DNA of 64,000 bases from Nocardioides panaciterrulae (GTDB lineage Bacteria; Actinomycetota; Actinomycetes; Propionibacteriales; Nocardioidaceae): contig NZ_JACCBG010000001.1 of assembly GCF_013409645.1 (NCBI RefSeq), forward strand, positions 1,178,001 through 1,242,000, in the 5' to 3' direction. The notes beneath the pieces are model-generated. The model had not been told where the DNA came from. It was given only the letters and a program-made list of their open reading frames with translations, and did no database searches. The position numbers were made by a program, and so were the translations under genes. Shown piece after piece: positions 56,803 to 64,000 of the stretch (its first letter is position 1; the number at the start of each line of letters is the position of its first letter).

Positions 56803-58277
56803 GGGGAACCTCCTGGGGGTAGGACGGGCAGGCCGGCGGGTGTGCCGTCGCGGGCGAGTGTCAGCAGTGCGTCGACGTCGAGGTGCTCCTCGACCAAGTC
56901 GCCCAGCCGGTCGAGCCGGGCGTCGCGGGCGGCACCGAAGCTCACCGCGGACGGCTCTCGGCCCAACAGCTCGGACAACAGCGCACCCCGCAGCGCGTCG
57001 CCCTCGAGGCTGCCGTGCCACATCGTGCCGAAGACCTTGCCCGCACGGGCTCCGCCGAGGAACTCCTCGCCACCGCCGCGGGTGACCCGGCCGTGGTGGA
57101 TCTCGTAGCCCGAGGCAGGTGCGCCCAGGGCGGCGCCGGCGGGCAATCGCAGCACCTTCTCGGCGGCGAAGTCGGTGCGGACGTCGAGCAGCCCCAGCCC
57201 CTCGACCTCGGCACCCGGCACGCCCTCGACACCGGAAGGGTCGCTGATGGTGCGACCGAGCATCTGGAAACCGCCGCAGATGCCGAGCACCGGGCGACCT
57301 CGGCGGGCGTGGTCGAGGATCGCGGCGTCCAGGCCCCGTGCGCGCAGCCAGGCCAGGTCGCTGATCGTCGAGCGGGTCCCCGGCACCACGAGCAGATCGG
57401 CATCGGCGACGTCGCGGGGATTGGAGACGAAGACGACGTCGAGGTCGGGCTCCAACCCGAGCGCGTCGACATCGGTGAAGTTGCTGATCCGCGGCAACCG
57501 CACGACCGCGATCCGGAAGGCGGCCTCACCGCGCGAGCGACGACCCTCGAGGTCGAGAGCGTCCTCGGAGTCCAGCCACAGGCTCGGATCCCACGGCAGC
57601 ACGCCAAACACCCGACGGCCCGTCAGCCGCTCCATGGAGCCCAGGCCGGGGGAGAGGAGCGCCAGTTCGCCACGGAACTTGTTGACCACGAAGCCCGCCA
57701 CCAGTCGCTGGTCCTTCGGGTTCAGGAGCGCGACCGTGCCGTACATCGCCGCGAAGACGCCGCCCCGGTCGATGTCGCCCACAACCACCGTCGGCAGCGA
57801 TGCGTGCCGGGCCAGCCCCATGTTGACGTAGTCGCCGGCGCGCAGGTTGATCTCCGCCGGGCTCCCTGCTCCCTCGGCCACGACCACGTCGAAACGCGCC
57901 GCCAGGTCGTCGTACGCGGTGTGTGCGGCCGTGGCCAGGTGACGTCGGCCGGTCTCCCAGTCCGCCGACGAGACCTCGCCCGCGGGGTGGCCCATGAGCA
58001 CGACGTGGCTGCGCCTGTCGCTGCCGGGCTTGAGCAGCACCGGGTTCATCGCCGGTTCCGGGGCAACGCGGGCAGCCAGTGCCTGGACCCATTGTGCCCG
58101 GCCGATCTCGGCGGTCGTGCCGTCGCCGGCGGAGCAGACCATCGAGTTGTTCGACATGTTCTGGGCCTTGTACGGCGCCACCTTCACGCCGCGCCGCGCG
58201 AAGGCTCGGCACAGGCCGGTGGTAACGACCGACTTGCCCGCGTCGGACGTCGTCCCGGCGACCAGGAGACCGCTCAC
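56799..58277 (-). CDS. cobQ: Cobyric acid synthase CobQ
   Basis: This 492-residue amidotransferase has the P-loop-like [33 protein letters not shown], and the glutaminase nucleophile in [10 protein letters not shown]. It amidates four side chains of adenosylcobyrinate diamide. The start GTG 58277 overlaps the cobF stop. Length is standard (480-500). Confidence 0.94.
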   Translation of the reverse strand: MSGLLVAGTTSDAGKSVVTTGLCRAFARRGVKVAPYKAQNMSNNSMVCSAGDGTTAEIGRAQWVQALAARVAPEPAMNPVLLKPGSDRRSHVVLMGHPAGEVSSADWETGRRHLATAAHTAYDDLAARFDVVVAEGAGSPAEINLRAGDYVNMGLARHASLPTVVVGDIDRGGVFAAMYGTVALLNPKDQRLVAGFVVNKFRGELALLSPGLGSMERLTGRRVFGVLPWDPSLWLDSEDALDLEGRRSRGEAAFRIAVVRLPRISNFTDVDALGLEPDLDVVFVSNPRDVADADLLVVPGTRSTISDLAWLRARGLDAAILDHARRGRPVLGICGGFQMLGRTISDPSGVEGVPGAEVEGLGLLDVRTDFAAEKVLRLPAGAALGAPASGYEIHHGRVTRGGGEEFLGGARAGKVFGTMWHGSLEGDALRGALLSELLGREPSAVSFGAARDARLDRLGDLVEEHLDVDALLTLARDGTPAGLPVLPPGGSP

Positions 58278-59002
58278 GGCTGCGCCTCCCGAGCCCGCAG
58301 CAGATAGACGTCCATCACCCAGCCGGCCGCTGTCTTCGCACGCTCGCGCGCCGCTTCGAGCGACGGCAGCACGTCGGCGACCCGCCCCGCGACGAGCTCC
58401 TCAGAGTCGGTGCCGAGGTTGGCACCCCACCAGATCGAGCAGTCGTCGAGGCCGGCCAGGTCGAGGGTGCCGGTCAGCATGACGCACAGGTTGGTCTGGC
58501 CGGCGGCAAGGTCCTCGCGGAGCCGGCGGCCGGTGGTGATGTGGACGGGCTGCCCGACAGGGTGCAGCACGATCCGATGGCGGGCGGCCAACAGCTGCGG
58601 TGCGCTGATGCCCGGCAGCACGTCGTACTCGACCGGCATCCGCTCGGCCAGCCGGTCCACGACCCGGATCGTCGAGTCGTACAGCGAGGGATCGCCCCAC
58701 ACGAGGAACGCCGCCGTGCCACCCCGCTCGCGCAGGACCCGCTCGTAGGCCGCCACCCGAGCCTCGTGCCAGTCCTGCACCGCCGTGGCGTAGTCGGCCC
58801 GATCCGTCCGATCCCGCTCGGGATCGGGGACCGCGACCACCTCGAGACGATGCTCGGCCGCAATGGCTCGGCGGACCGAGAGCAGGCCGTCGTCCTCGCG
58901 CTTCTCGGCGGCGAGGACGTAGTCACACGACCGGAGCGCGTCGGCCACCTCCGGGGTGATGTGCTGCGGCCCCATGCCGACGCCGAGAACGCGGACCCTC
59001 AC
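58274..59002 (-). CDS. cobF: Precorrin-6A synthase (deacetylating) CobF
   Basis: This 242-residue SAM-dependent methylase has V-L-G-V-G-M-G-P-Q-H-I-T, L-V-W-G-D-P-S-L-Y-D-S-T-I-R, V-L-P-G-I-S-A-P-Q-L-L-A and a C-terminal W-W-G-A-N segment typical of CobF. It methylates C1 with loss of acetate and is confined to the late-cobalt pathway, which fits CobN. GTG 59002 lies 7 nt after the cobN stop. Confidence 0.92.
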   Translation of the reverse strand: MRVRVLGVGMGPQHITPEVADALRSCDYVLAAEKREDDGLLSVRRAIAAEHRLEVVAVPDPERDRTDRADYATAVQDWHEARVAAYERVLRERGGTAAFLVWGDPSLYDSTIRVVDRLAERMPVEYDVLPGISAPQLLAARHRIVLHPVGQPVHITTGRRLREDLAAGQTNLCVMLTGTLDLAGLDDCSIWWGANLGTDSEELVAGRVADVLPSLEAARERAKTAAGWVMDVYLLRAREAQP

Positions 59003-59009
59003 CGGGCGT

Positions 59010-62000
59010 TCACTCGCGGTCTTCGAGGTCACCCTCGACCTCGAGGTAGACCTGCTGCATCGCGGCCAGGGTGTCGGCGTCGGGCTCGGCCCACAGTCCG
59101 CGCTCGGCGGCCTCGTGAAGTCGCTCGACAATGCCGCGCAGTGCCCACGGGTTCGACTTGCGCAGGAACTCCTGGTTCCGCTCGTTGAGGACGTACTCCT
59201 GAGCGAGCTTGTCGTACATCCAGTCGTGTACCACCCCGGCGGTGGCGTCGAAGCCGAAGAGGTAGTCGACGGTGGCGGCCAGCTCGAAGGCGCCCTTGTA
59301 GCCGTGCCGCTGCATGGCGGCGATCCAGCGCGGGTTGACCACCCGAGCCCGGAAGACGCGGGCGGTCTCCTCCGACAGGGTGCGGGTGCGGATCGCGTCC
59401 GGCGAGGTGGAGTCGCCGACGTACGCCTTCGGATCGGCACCGGTCAGCGCGCGGACCGTGGCGACCATGCCGCCGTGGTACTGGAAGTAGTCGTCGGAGT
59501 CCGCGATGTCGTGCTCGGCGGAGTCGACGTTCTTGGCGGCGACCTTGATGCGGCGGTAGTTGGCGCGCATGTCGTCGGCGGCCGGGGCACCGTCGAGGTC
59601 GCGGCCGTAGGCGAAGCCGCCCCAGGCGGTGTAGACCTCGGCGAGGTCGTTGTCGTCGCGCCAGGTGCCGGACTCGATGACCTGCAGGATGCCGGCGCCG
59701 TACGACCCGGGCTTGGACCCGAAGATGCGGGTCCTCGCGCGGCGGGCGTCGCCGTGCTCGGCCAGGTCGGTGGCGAAGTGGGCGCGCACGTAGTTCGCCT
59801 CGGCCGGCTCGTCGAGTTCGGCCACCATCCGCACCGAGTCGTCGAGCATCGCCACGACGTGGGGGAACGCGTCGCGGAAGAAGCCCGAGATCCGGACGGT
59901 GACGTCGATGCGCGGGCGGCCGAGCTCCTCGAGCGGGACGACGACCAGCTCGCGGACCCGACGGGACTCGGCGTCCCACTCCGGACGCACCCCGAGCAGC
60001 GCCAGCACCTCGGCGACGTCGTCCCCGGAGGTCCGCATGGCGCTGGTGCCCCACACCGACAGTCCGACCGACGTGGGATAGGTGCCGGTCTCGTCGAGGT
60101 ACTTCTGCACCAGTGAGTCGGCCATCGCCTGGCCGGTCTGCCAGGCCAGCCTGCTGGGGACGGCCCGCGGGTCGACGGTGTAGAAGTTGCGGCCCGTCGG
60201 CAGCACGTTCACCAGGCCACGCAGGGGAGAGCCGGAGGGCCCGGCCGGCACGAACCCGCCAGCGAGCGCGTGGAGGACCGCGTCGAGCTCGCCGGTTGTC
60301 CCGGCCAGGCGGGGGACGACCTGCTCGGCCGCGAACCTCAGCACCTGCTGGACCTCCGGCGCGTCATGCAGCGTGGTCGCGACCGTCGGGTCCCAGTCAG
60401 CCGCCTCCATTGCCTCGACCAGCGTCCGGGCCCGCGCCTCCGTCTCGTCGACGGCCCGGAGATCGGCGCCATCCTTGAGGCCGAGCGCGGCCCGCAGGCC
60501 GGGGACCGCGTTGTCGACGCCGCCCCACACCTGCGCGGCGCGCAGGATGGAGAGCACCAGGTTGACCCGGGCCTCGCCGGTCGGCGCCGCGCCCAGGACG
60601 TGGAGGCCGTCGCGGATCTGGGCGTCCTTGATCTCGCACAGCCAACCGTCGACGTGGAGCAGGAAGTCGTCGAACTCCTCGTCGTCGGGGCGTTCCTCCA
60701 GGCCGAGGTCACGGTGCAGTTGGGCGGCGTGCATGAGCTGCCAAATCTCACCCCGGATGGCCGCCAGCTTGGCGGGGTCCATCGCTGAGATCTTGTCGTA
60801 CTCCTCGAGCAGGCCCTCGAGTCGTGCGATGTCGCCGTAGGACTCCGCGCGCGCCATGGGCGGCACGAGGTGGTCGACGATCGTGGCGTGCGCGCGTCGC
60901 TTGGCCTGCGCCCCCTCGCCGGGGTCGTTGACCAGGAACGGGTAGATCAGCGGCAGGTTCGCGATGGCGGCGTCGGGGCCGCAGGCGGCGGACAGTGCGG
61001 CGTTCTTGCCGGGCAGCCACTCCATCGAGCCGTGCTTGCCCAGGTGCACCACCGCGTGTGCCCCGAAGCCCCCGGCCTGGACATCCGCCCCGAGCCAGCG
61101 GTAGGCCGCGAGGTAGTGGTGGCTGGGCGCAAGGTCGGGGTCGTGGTAGATCGCGACCGGGTTCTCGCCGAAGCCGCGCGGAGGCTGGATCAGGATCACG
61201 ACGTTGCCGGCCTGCAGGGTGGCGAGAACGATCTCGCCGTCATCGTTCACGAACAGGCCGCCCGGTGACTCGCCCCACGCCTCGACCATGGCGTCACGCA
61301 GAGACACCGGAAGGTCGGCCGACCAGGCGTCGTACGCCGCCTTGCCGATGCGCACGTGCGCGTCGGTGAGGTGTGCGTTGGTGAGCCACTCCTCGTCCTG
61401 CCCACCGGCGGCGATGAGGGCATGGATCAGCGCGTCGCCGGCCTCGGTGTCGTCGGGCAGGTCGAGGAGCGGCAGCACCGGGTTGTCGGTGCCGAGGTCG
61501 TAGCCGTCCTCACGCAGGCGGCGCAGCAGCCGGATGGCCGAGACCGGCGTGTCGAGGCCGACCGCGTTGCCGATCCGCGCGTGCTTCGTGGGATAGGCGC
61601 TGAGCATCAGCGCGATCCGCTTCTCGCCGGTGGGCACCCGGCGCAGGACGGCGTGTGCGACCGCGATGCCGGCGACGCGGTCGCAGCGCTCGGGGTCGGC
61701 GACGTAGGACGGGAGACCCTCGGCGTCGATCTCCTTGAACGAGAACGGCGCGGTCGTGATCCGGCCGTCGAACTCGGGGATGGCGATCTGGCTGGCGTAG
61801 TCGAGCGGGCTGATCCCGTCGTCCGAGGCCTCCCACTCGTCGCGGCTGTTGGTCAGGCACAAGCCCTGTAGCACCGGGATGTCGAGGGCTGCCATCCGCT
61901 CCACGTCCCACGCTTCGTCGTCGCCGCCGGCACTGGCCGTGGCCGGGGCGCTACCGCCTGCCGCGAGCACCGTCACGACGAGGGCGTCGAGCGTCCCGAG

Positions 62001-62621
62001 CGCCTCGTAGAGGTCATCGGGCGCCGAGCGGAGCGACCCGGCGAAGATCGGGACGCCGACCGCTCGGCCGGTCGCGTCGATCGCGTCGGCGAGGGCGTGC
62101 GCGAACGCGTTGTTGCCGCTGGCCTCGTGCGCGCGGTAGTAGAGCACGCCCACGCGAGGCAGGTCGCCATCGTGGCCGGACGGCCGGTCGGCGTACCCCC
62201 ACGCCGGGATCGCCACGGGCGGCTCGAACCCCTCGCCGGTCAGCAGCACGGTGTCGGAGAGGAACGCGTGCAATTGGGCGAGGTTGGCCGGACCGCCCTC
62301 GGCCAGGTAGCGGTGTGCTTCGGCGGCCGTCCCCATCGGCACGGTGGAGAGCTCCATCAGCTCGGCGTTCGGCTGCTGCTCGCCGCCCAGGATCACCAGC
62401 GGGGTGCCGGCCTCGCGCACGGCGGCGAGGCCGGGCCACAGGTCGTGAGGCGATCCGAGCAGGCGCACGACGACGAGGTTCGCGCCGGTGGCGAGTGCCG
62501 TGAGCTCGGCGTCGGTGCTGCGGGCAGGGTTCCCCCAGACATAGCCGGCGACACTGGCGCGAGCAGACAGCAGGTCCGTGTCGGAAGTCGACAACAGTGC
62601 GATGCGGGTAGGCGCAGCCAT
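59010..62621 (-). CDS. cobN: Cobaltochelatase large subunit CobN
   Basis: This 1203-residue protein is the porphyrin-binding subunit of the ATP-dependent cobaltochelatase (BchH/CobN family). Visible are L-R-R-V-P-T-G-E-K-R-I-A-L-M-L-S, V-V-H-L-G-K-H-G-S-M-E-W-L-P-G-K, and P-L-I-Y-P-F-L-V-N-D-P-G-E-G-A-Q-A-K-R-R. A C-terminal part has F-F-R-D-A-F-P-H-V-V-A-M-L-D. It inserts Co(II) into hydrogenobyrinate diamide with the ChlI/ChlD-type fusion encoded at 45.6 kb. ATG 62621 has GGAGGAGGA about 9 nt upstream. It is first gene behind riboswitch 4. Confidence 0.95.
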   Translation of the reverse strand: MAAPTRIALLSTSDTDLLSARASVAGYVWGNPARSTDAELTALATGANLVVVRLLGSPHDLWPGLAAVREAGTPLVILGGEQQPNAELMELSTVPMGTAAEAHRYLAEGGPANLAQLHAFLSDTVLLTGEGFEPPVAIPAWGYADRPSGHDGDLPRVGVLYYRAHEASGNNAFAHALADAIDATGRAVGVPIFAGSLRSAPDDLYEALGTLDALVVTVLAAGGSAPATASAGGDDEAWDVERMAALDIPVLQGLCLTNSRDEWEASDDGISPLDYASQIAIPEFDGRITTAPFSFKEIDAEGLPSYVADPERCDRVAGIAVAHAVLRRVPTGEKRIALMLSAYPTKHARIGNAVGLDTPVSAIRLLRRLREDGYDLGTDNPVLPLLDLPDDTEAGDALIHALIAAGGQDEEWLTNAHLTDAHVRIGKAAYDAWSADLPVSLRDAMVEAWGESPGGLFVNDDGEIVLATLQAGNVVILIQPPRGFGENPVAIYHDPDLAPSHHYLAAYRWLGADVQAGGFGAHAVVHLGKHGSMEWLPGKNAALSAACGPDAAIANLPLIYPFLVNDPGEGAQAKRRAHATIVDHLVPPMARAESYGDIARLEGLLEEYDKISAMDPAKLAAIRGEIWQLMHAAQLHRDLGLEERPDDEEFDDFLLHVDGWLCEIKDAQIRDGLHVLGAAPTGEARVNLVLSILRAAQVWGGVDNAVPGLRAALGLKDGADLRAVDETEARARTLVEAMEAADWDPTVATTLHDAPEVQQVLRFAAEQVVPRLAGTTGELDAVLHALAGGFVPAGPSGSPLRGLVNVLPTGRNFYTVDPRAVPSRLAWQTGQAMADSLVQKYLDETGTYPTSVGLSVWGTSAMRTSGDDVAEVLALLGVRPEWDAESRRVRELVVVPLEELGRPRIDVTVRISGFFRDAFPHVVAMLDDSVRMVAELDEPAEANYVRAHFATDLAEHGDARRARTRIFGSKPGSYGAGILQVIESGTWRDDNDLAEVYTAWGGFAYGRDLDGAPAADDMRANYRRIKVAAKNVDSAEHDIADSDDYFQYHGGMVATVRALTGADPKAYVGDSTSPDAIRTRTLSEETARVFRARVVNPRWIAAMQRHGYKGAFELAATVDYLFGFDATAGVVHDWMYDKLAQEYVLNERNQEFLRKSNPWALRGIVERLHEAAERGLWAEPDADTLAAMQQVYLEVEGDLEDRE

Positions 62622-62669
62622 GGGCCGTTTTCCTCCTCCGGGGTTCTCGCCCCGTCAATCGGTCGGATC

Positions 62670-62760
62670 AGCCCATGGCCAGTGTCTGGCTGCGTCTTGT
62701 CGACGTCACAGTGGCGGAACCGCCCCGGAATCTCACCGGGTTCCTGCACCACGAGCAGTC
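62670..62760 (-). promoter_or_regulatory. Cobalamin riboswitch 4 (cobN operon)
   Basis: Reading the minus strand downward from about 62755: GGAACCCGGTGAGATTCCGG, then GCGGTTCCGCCACTGTGAC, then the B12-box-like GCAGCCAGACACTGGCC. It lies about 50 nt before ATG 62621. The edges are approximate. Confidence 0.87.
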
Positions 62761-62785
62761 CGCAGCCTACGGGAGAATCACCCCC

Positions 62786-63364
62786 ATGCCTCACCCGGTC
62801 TATCTCGTCCGCCACGGCCAGTCGCAGTGGAACGTCCGCCGCCTGACCCAGGGACAGACCCCTCATCCGCCGCTGACCGATCTCGGGCGCTCGCAGTCGG
62901 CCGCAGCGGCAGAGCTGATCGCAGAAGACCTCAAGGACGTGGGACTGGCCGCTGACCGTCTCGTCAGCAGCGACCTGACCCGCGCGGCGGAGACCGCCGC
63001 GGTCATCGGCCGCCGGCTGCAGCTGACTCCGGAGTCGGACCCCCGCCTGCGCGAGCAACATCTGGGTGACCTGGAGGGCCGAACGTACGAGGAGACCTGG
63101 GCCGCAGCGGAGGCCTTCGACTGGTCGGACCCAACGCAGCCGATCGCGGGTGGCGAGTCGCTCATGGACGTGTACGACCGCATGGGTGCTGTGCTCAGCG
63201 ACCTCGACCGCGGCTACGTATCCGTCCTCGTGTCGCACGGGGACGCGATACGGTCCGCCGTCGCGTACCTCCAAGGCATGAAGCCACACGAAGCACCGTG
63301 GGTCGACGTCCCCAACGGCGCCGTGGCCCGCATCGGCGACCACCTCACCTGGCTTGGACAATGA
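62786..63364 (+). CDS. Histidine phosphatase family protein, possible alpha-ribazole phosphatase
   Basis: This 192-residue protein has the catalytic L-V-R-H-G-Q-S-Q-W-N motif with the phosphorylated His, S-D-L-T-R-A-A-E-T-A, R-L-R-E-Q-H-L-G-D-L-E-G and V-S-H-G-D-A-I-R. These are the four elements of the phosphoglycerate mutase-like branch. Its location beside cobN and cobA, and an ATGA overlap with cobA, suggest alpha-ribazole phosphate dephosphorylation (CobC of Salmonella), but general phosphatases look the same. It is divergent from the cobN riboswitch. Confidence 0.8.
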   Translation: MPHPVYLVRHGQSQWNVRRLTQGQTPHPPLTDLGRSQSAAAAELIAEDLKDVGLAADRLVSSDLTRAAETAAVIGRRLQLTPESDPRLREQHLGDLEGRTYEETWAAAEAFDWSDPTQPIAGGESLMDVYDRMGAVLSDLDRGYVSVLVSHGDAIRSAVAYLQGMKPHEAPWVDVPNGAVARIGDHLTWLGQ

Positions 63365-64000
63365 CGCTCATGCCTGACCAAGCCCTTTGCCTTGACCCAG
63401 CCTCCTTCGCCGGAGTCACACTCGTCGGCGCCGGCCCAGGCGACCCGGACCTCATCACGATCGCCGGCCTCAAGGCGCTGCTCGGCGCGGATGTCGTCGT
63501 GACCGATCGGCTGGTGCCTCATGAGTTGCTTGCGGGGCTCGCTCCAGATGTGGAGCTCATCGACGTCGCCAAGTTCCCGCGCAGCCGGTTCACCGCCCAA
63601 AAAGACATCAACGCCGTCCTGCTCGACCGGGCACGAGCCGGAAAGAGGGTCGTCCGCCTCAAGGGAGGCGACAGCCACGTCTTCGGACGAGGGTTCGAGG
63701 AGGTGCTTCACCTGCAACAAGCCGGGGTCCCGGTCCGTGTCATCCCCGGCCTCTCCTCGTCCATCTCCGTACCAGCGCTGGCGGGAATCCCCGTCACACA
63801 CCGAGGTGTCGTCCACGACTTCACCGTCGTCTCAGGACACGTACCGCCCCGCCACCCTGACAGCCTCGTCAACTGGGACGCCCTGGCCGCATCAAGAGGC
63901 ACGATCGTTCTGATGATGGCCGTCCACAACGCCGCTGTGATCGCCCAGACCCTCATCGATGGCGGACGCCACACCGGTCAGCCCGCGGCCATCGTCGTGG
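63361..64000 (+). CDS. cobA: Uroporphyrinogen-III C-methyltransferase CobA, 5' part
   Basis: The frame from ATG 63361 stays open to the end of the window (213 codons). It shows V-T-L-V-G-A-G-P-G-D-P-D-L-I-T, D-V-V-V-T-D-R-L-V, R-L-K-G-G-D-S-H-V-F-G-R-G, V-I-P-G-L-S-S-S-I-S-V-P, and G-I-P-V-T-H-R-G-V. These are the SUMT signature motifs. It makes precorrin-2, the branch point to cobalamin and siroheme. The start overlaps the phosphatase stop by ATGA; ATG 63370 is an alternative. The C terminus is outside the window. Confidence 0.9.
   Translation, partial: MTLMPDQALCLDPASFAGVTLVGAGPGDPDLITIAGLKALLGADVVVTDRLVPHELLAGLAPDVELIDVAKFPRSRFTAQKDINAVLLDRARAGKRVVRLKGGDSHVFGRGFEEVLHLQQAGVPVRVIPGLSSSISVPALAGIPVTHRGVVHDFTVVSGHVPPRHPDSLVNWDALAASRGTIVLMMAVHNAAVIAQTLIDGGRHTGQPAAIVV

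Noticed and set aside
1-64000. CRISPR arrays, rRNA genes, IS transposases
   Set aside because: I looked for regularly spaced repeats, rRNA-like stretches and transposase motifs and saw none. The only recombinase is the tyrosine type in the tRNA-linked element.

Overview
The window is a high-GC actinobacterial chromosome segment, most like the Nocardioidaceae (Nocardioides-type). The signs are very high GC in every gene, many GTG starts, GTGA/ATGA overlaps between operon genes, mycothiol-linked proteins, WhiB7, AdnAB, UvrD2, and many promoters whose -10 hexamer (TANNNT) lies only 6-8 nt before the start codon, as in leaderless mRNAs. Assignments come from reading the sequence and from recalled family knowledge; no database search was run.

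Region 1 (1-31.7 kb) is mostly chromosomal core. It opens with the 3' end of an NmrA-like oxidoreductase, a hemerythrin-like protein, an SDR, a carbamate kinase / ring-opening amidohydrolase pair and a class III CoA transferase. Next come DNA repair and redox genes: the AdnA-AdnB helicase-nuclease, a purine nucleoside phosphorylase with a membrane partner, NudC, a mycoredoxin and UvrD2. Then follow WhiB7 with a long attenuator-type leader, two tandem 54-aa paralogues, a small zinc protein, an orphan ThiF/cyclodehydratase-like protein, DUF5679, a crotonase, a PHP-domain protein, a YgjP-like metalloprotein, a Nudix hydrolase, a Zincin_2 protein, MoaE, a YlbL-type PDZ-Lon protease, a PPA1309-like protein and a UPF0182 membrane protein. 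From memory the order resembles the Mycobacterium tuberculosis Rv3193c-Rv3202c neighbourhood.

Region 2 (31.7-39.1 kb) is a compact integrative element in the initiator tRNA gene. A perfect 36-bp copy of the tRNA 3' end bounds it on each side. It carries a tyrosine recombinase next to the tRNA, a small zinc-ribbon protein, and a mercury operon (merA, merB, a two-TM Cys-Cys protein, a thioredoxin-like lipoprotein and a CcdA-like protein). The mer operon is divergent from merR. A cmtR-like repressor with a CDF metal exporter completes the cargo. A hairpin just inside the element appears to replace the tRNA's own terminator, which is now stranded beyond the right-hand repeat.

Region 3 (39.1-64 kb) is a nearly complete late-cobalt-insertion (aerobic-type) cobalamin gene set in four blocks, each behind its own cobalamin riboswitch: cobG-like/cobH/cobIJ/cobM/bluB; chlID-type chelatase/cobO/cobB-cobC fusion/cobT/cobS/cbiB; cbtB/cbtA; and, on the minus strand, cobN/cobF/cobQ/cobK/cobU/CbiX-ferredoxin. 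cobL stands alone and looks leaderless. A phosphatase gene and cobA (running off the end) close the window. The cobG-like gene lacks the usual Fe-S cysteines.

The observations most worth following are the WhiB7 attenuator, with a competing-helix model tied to its upstream ORF, and the mer/cmt element with its terminator replacement.
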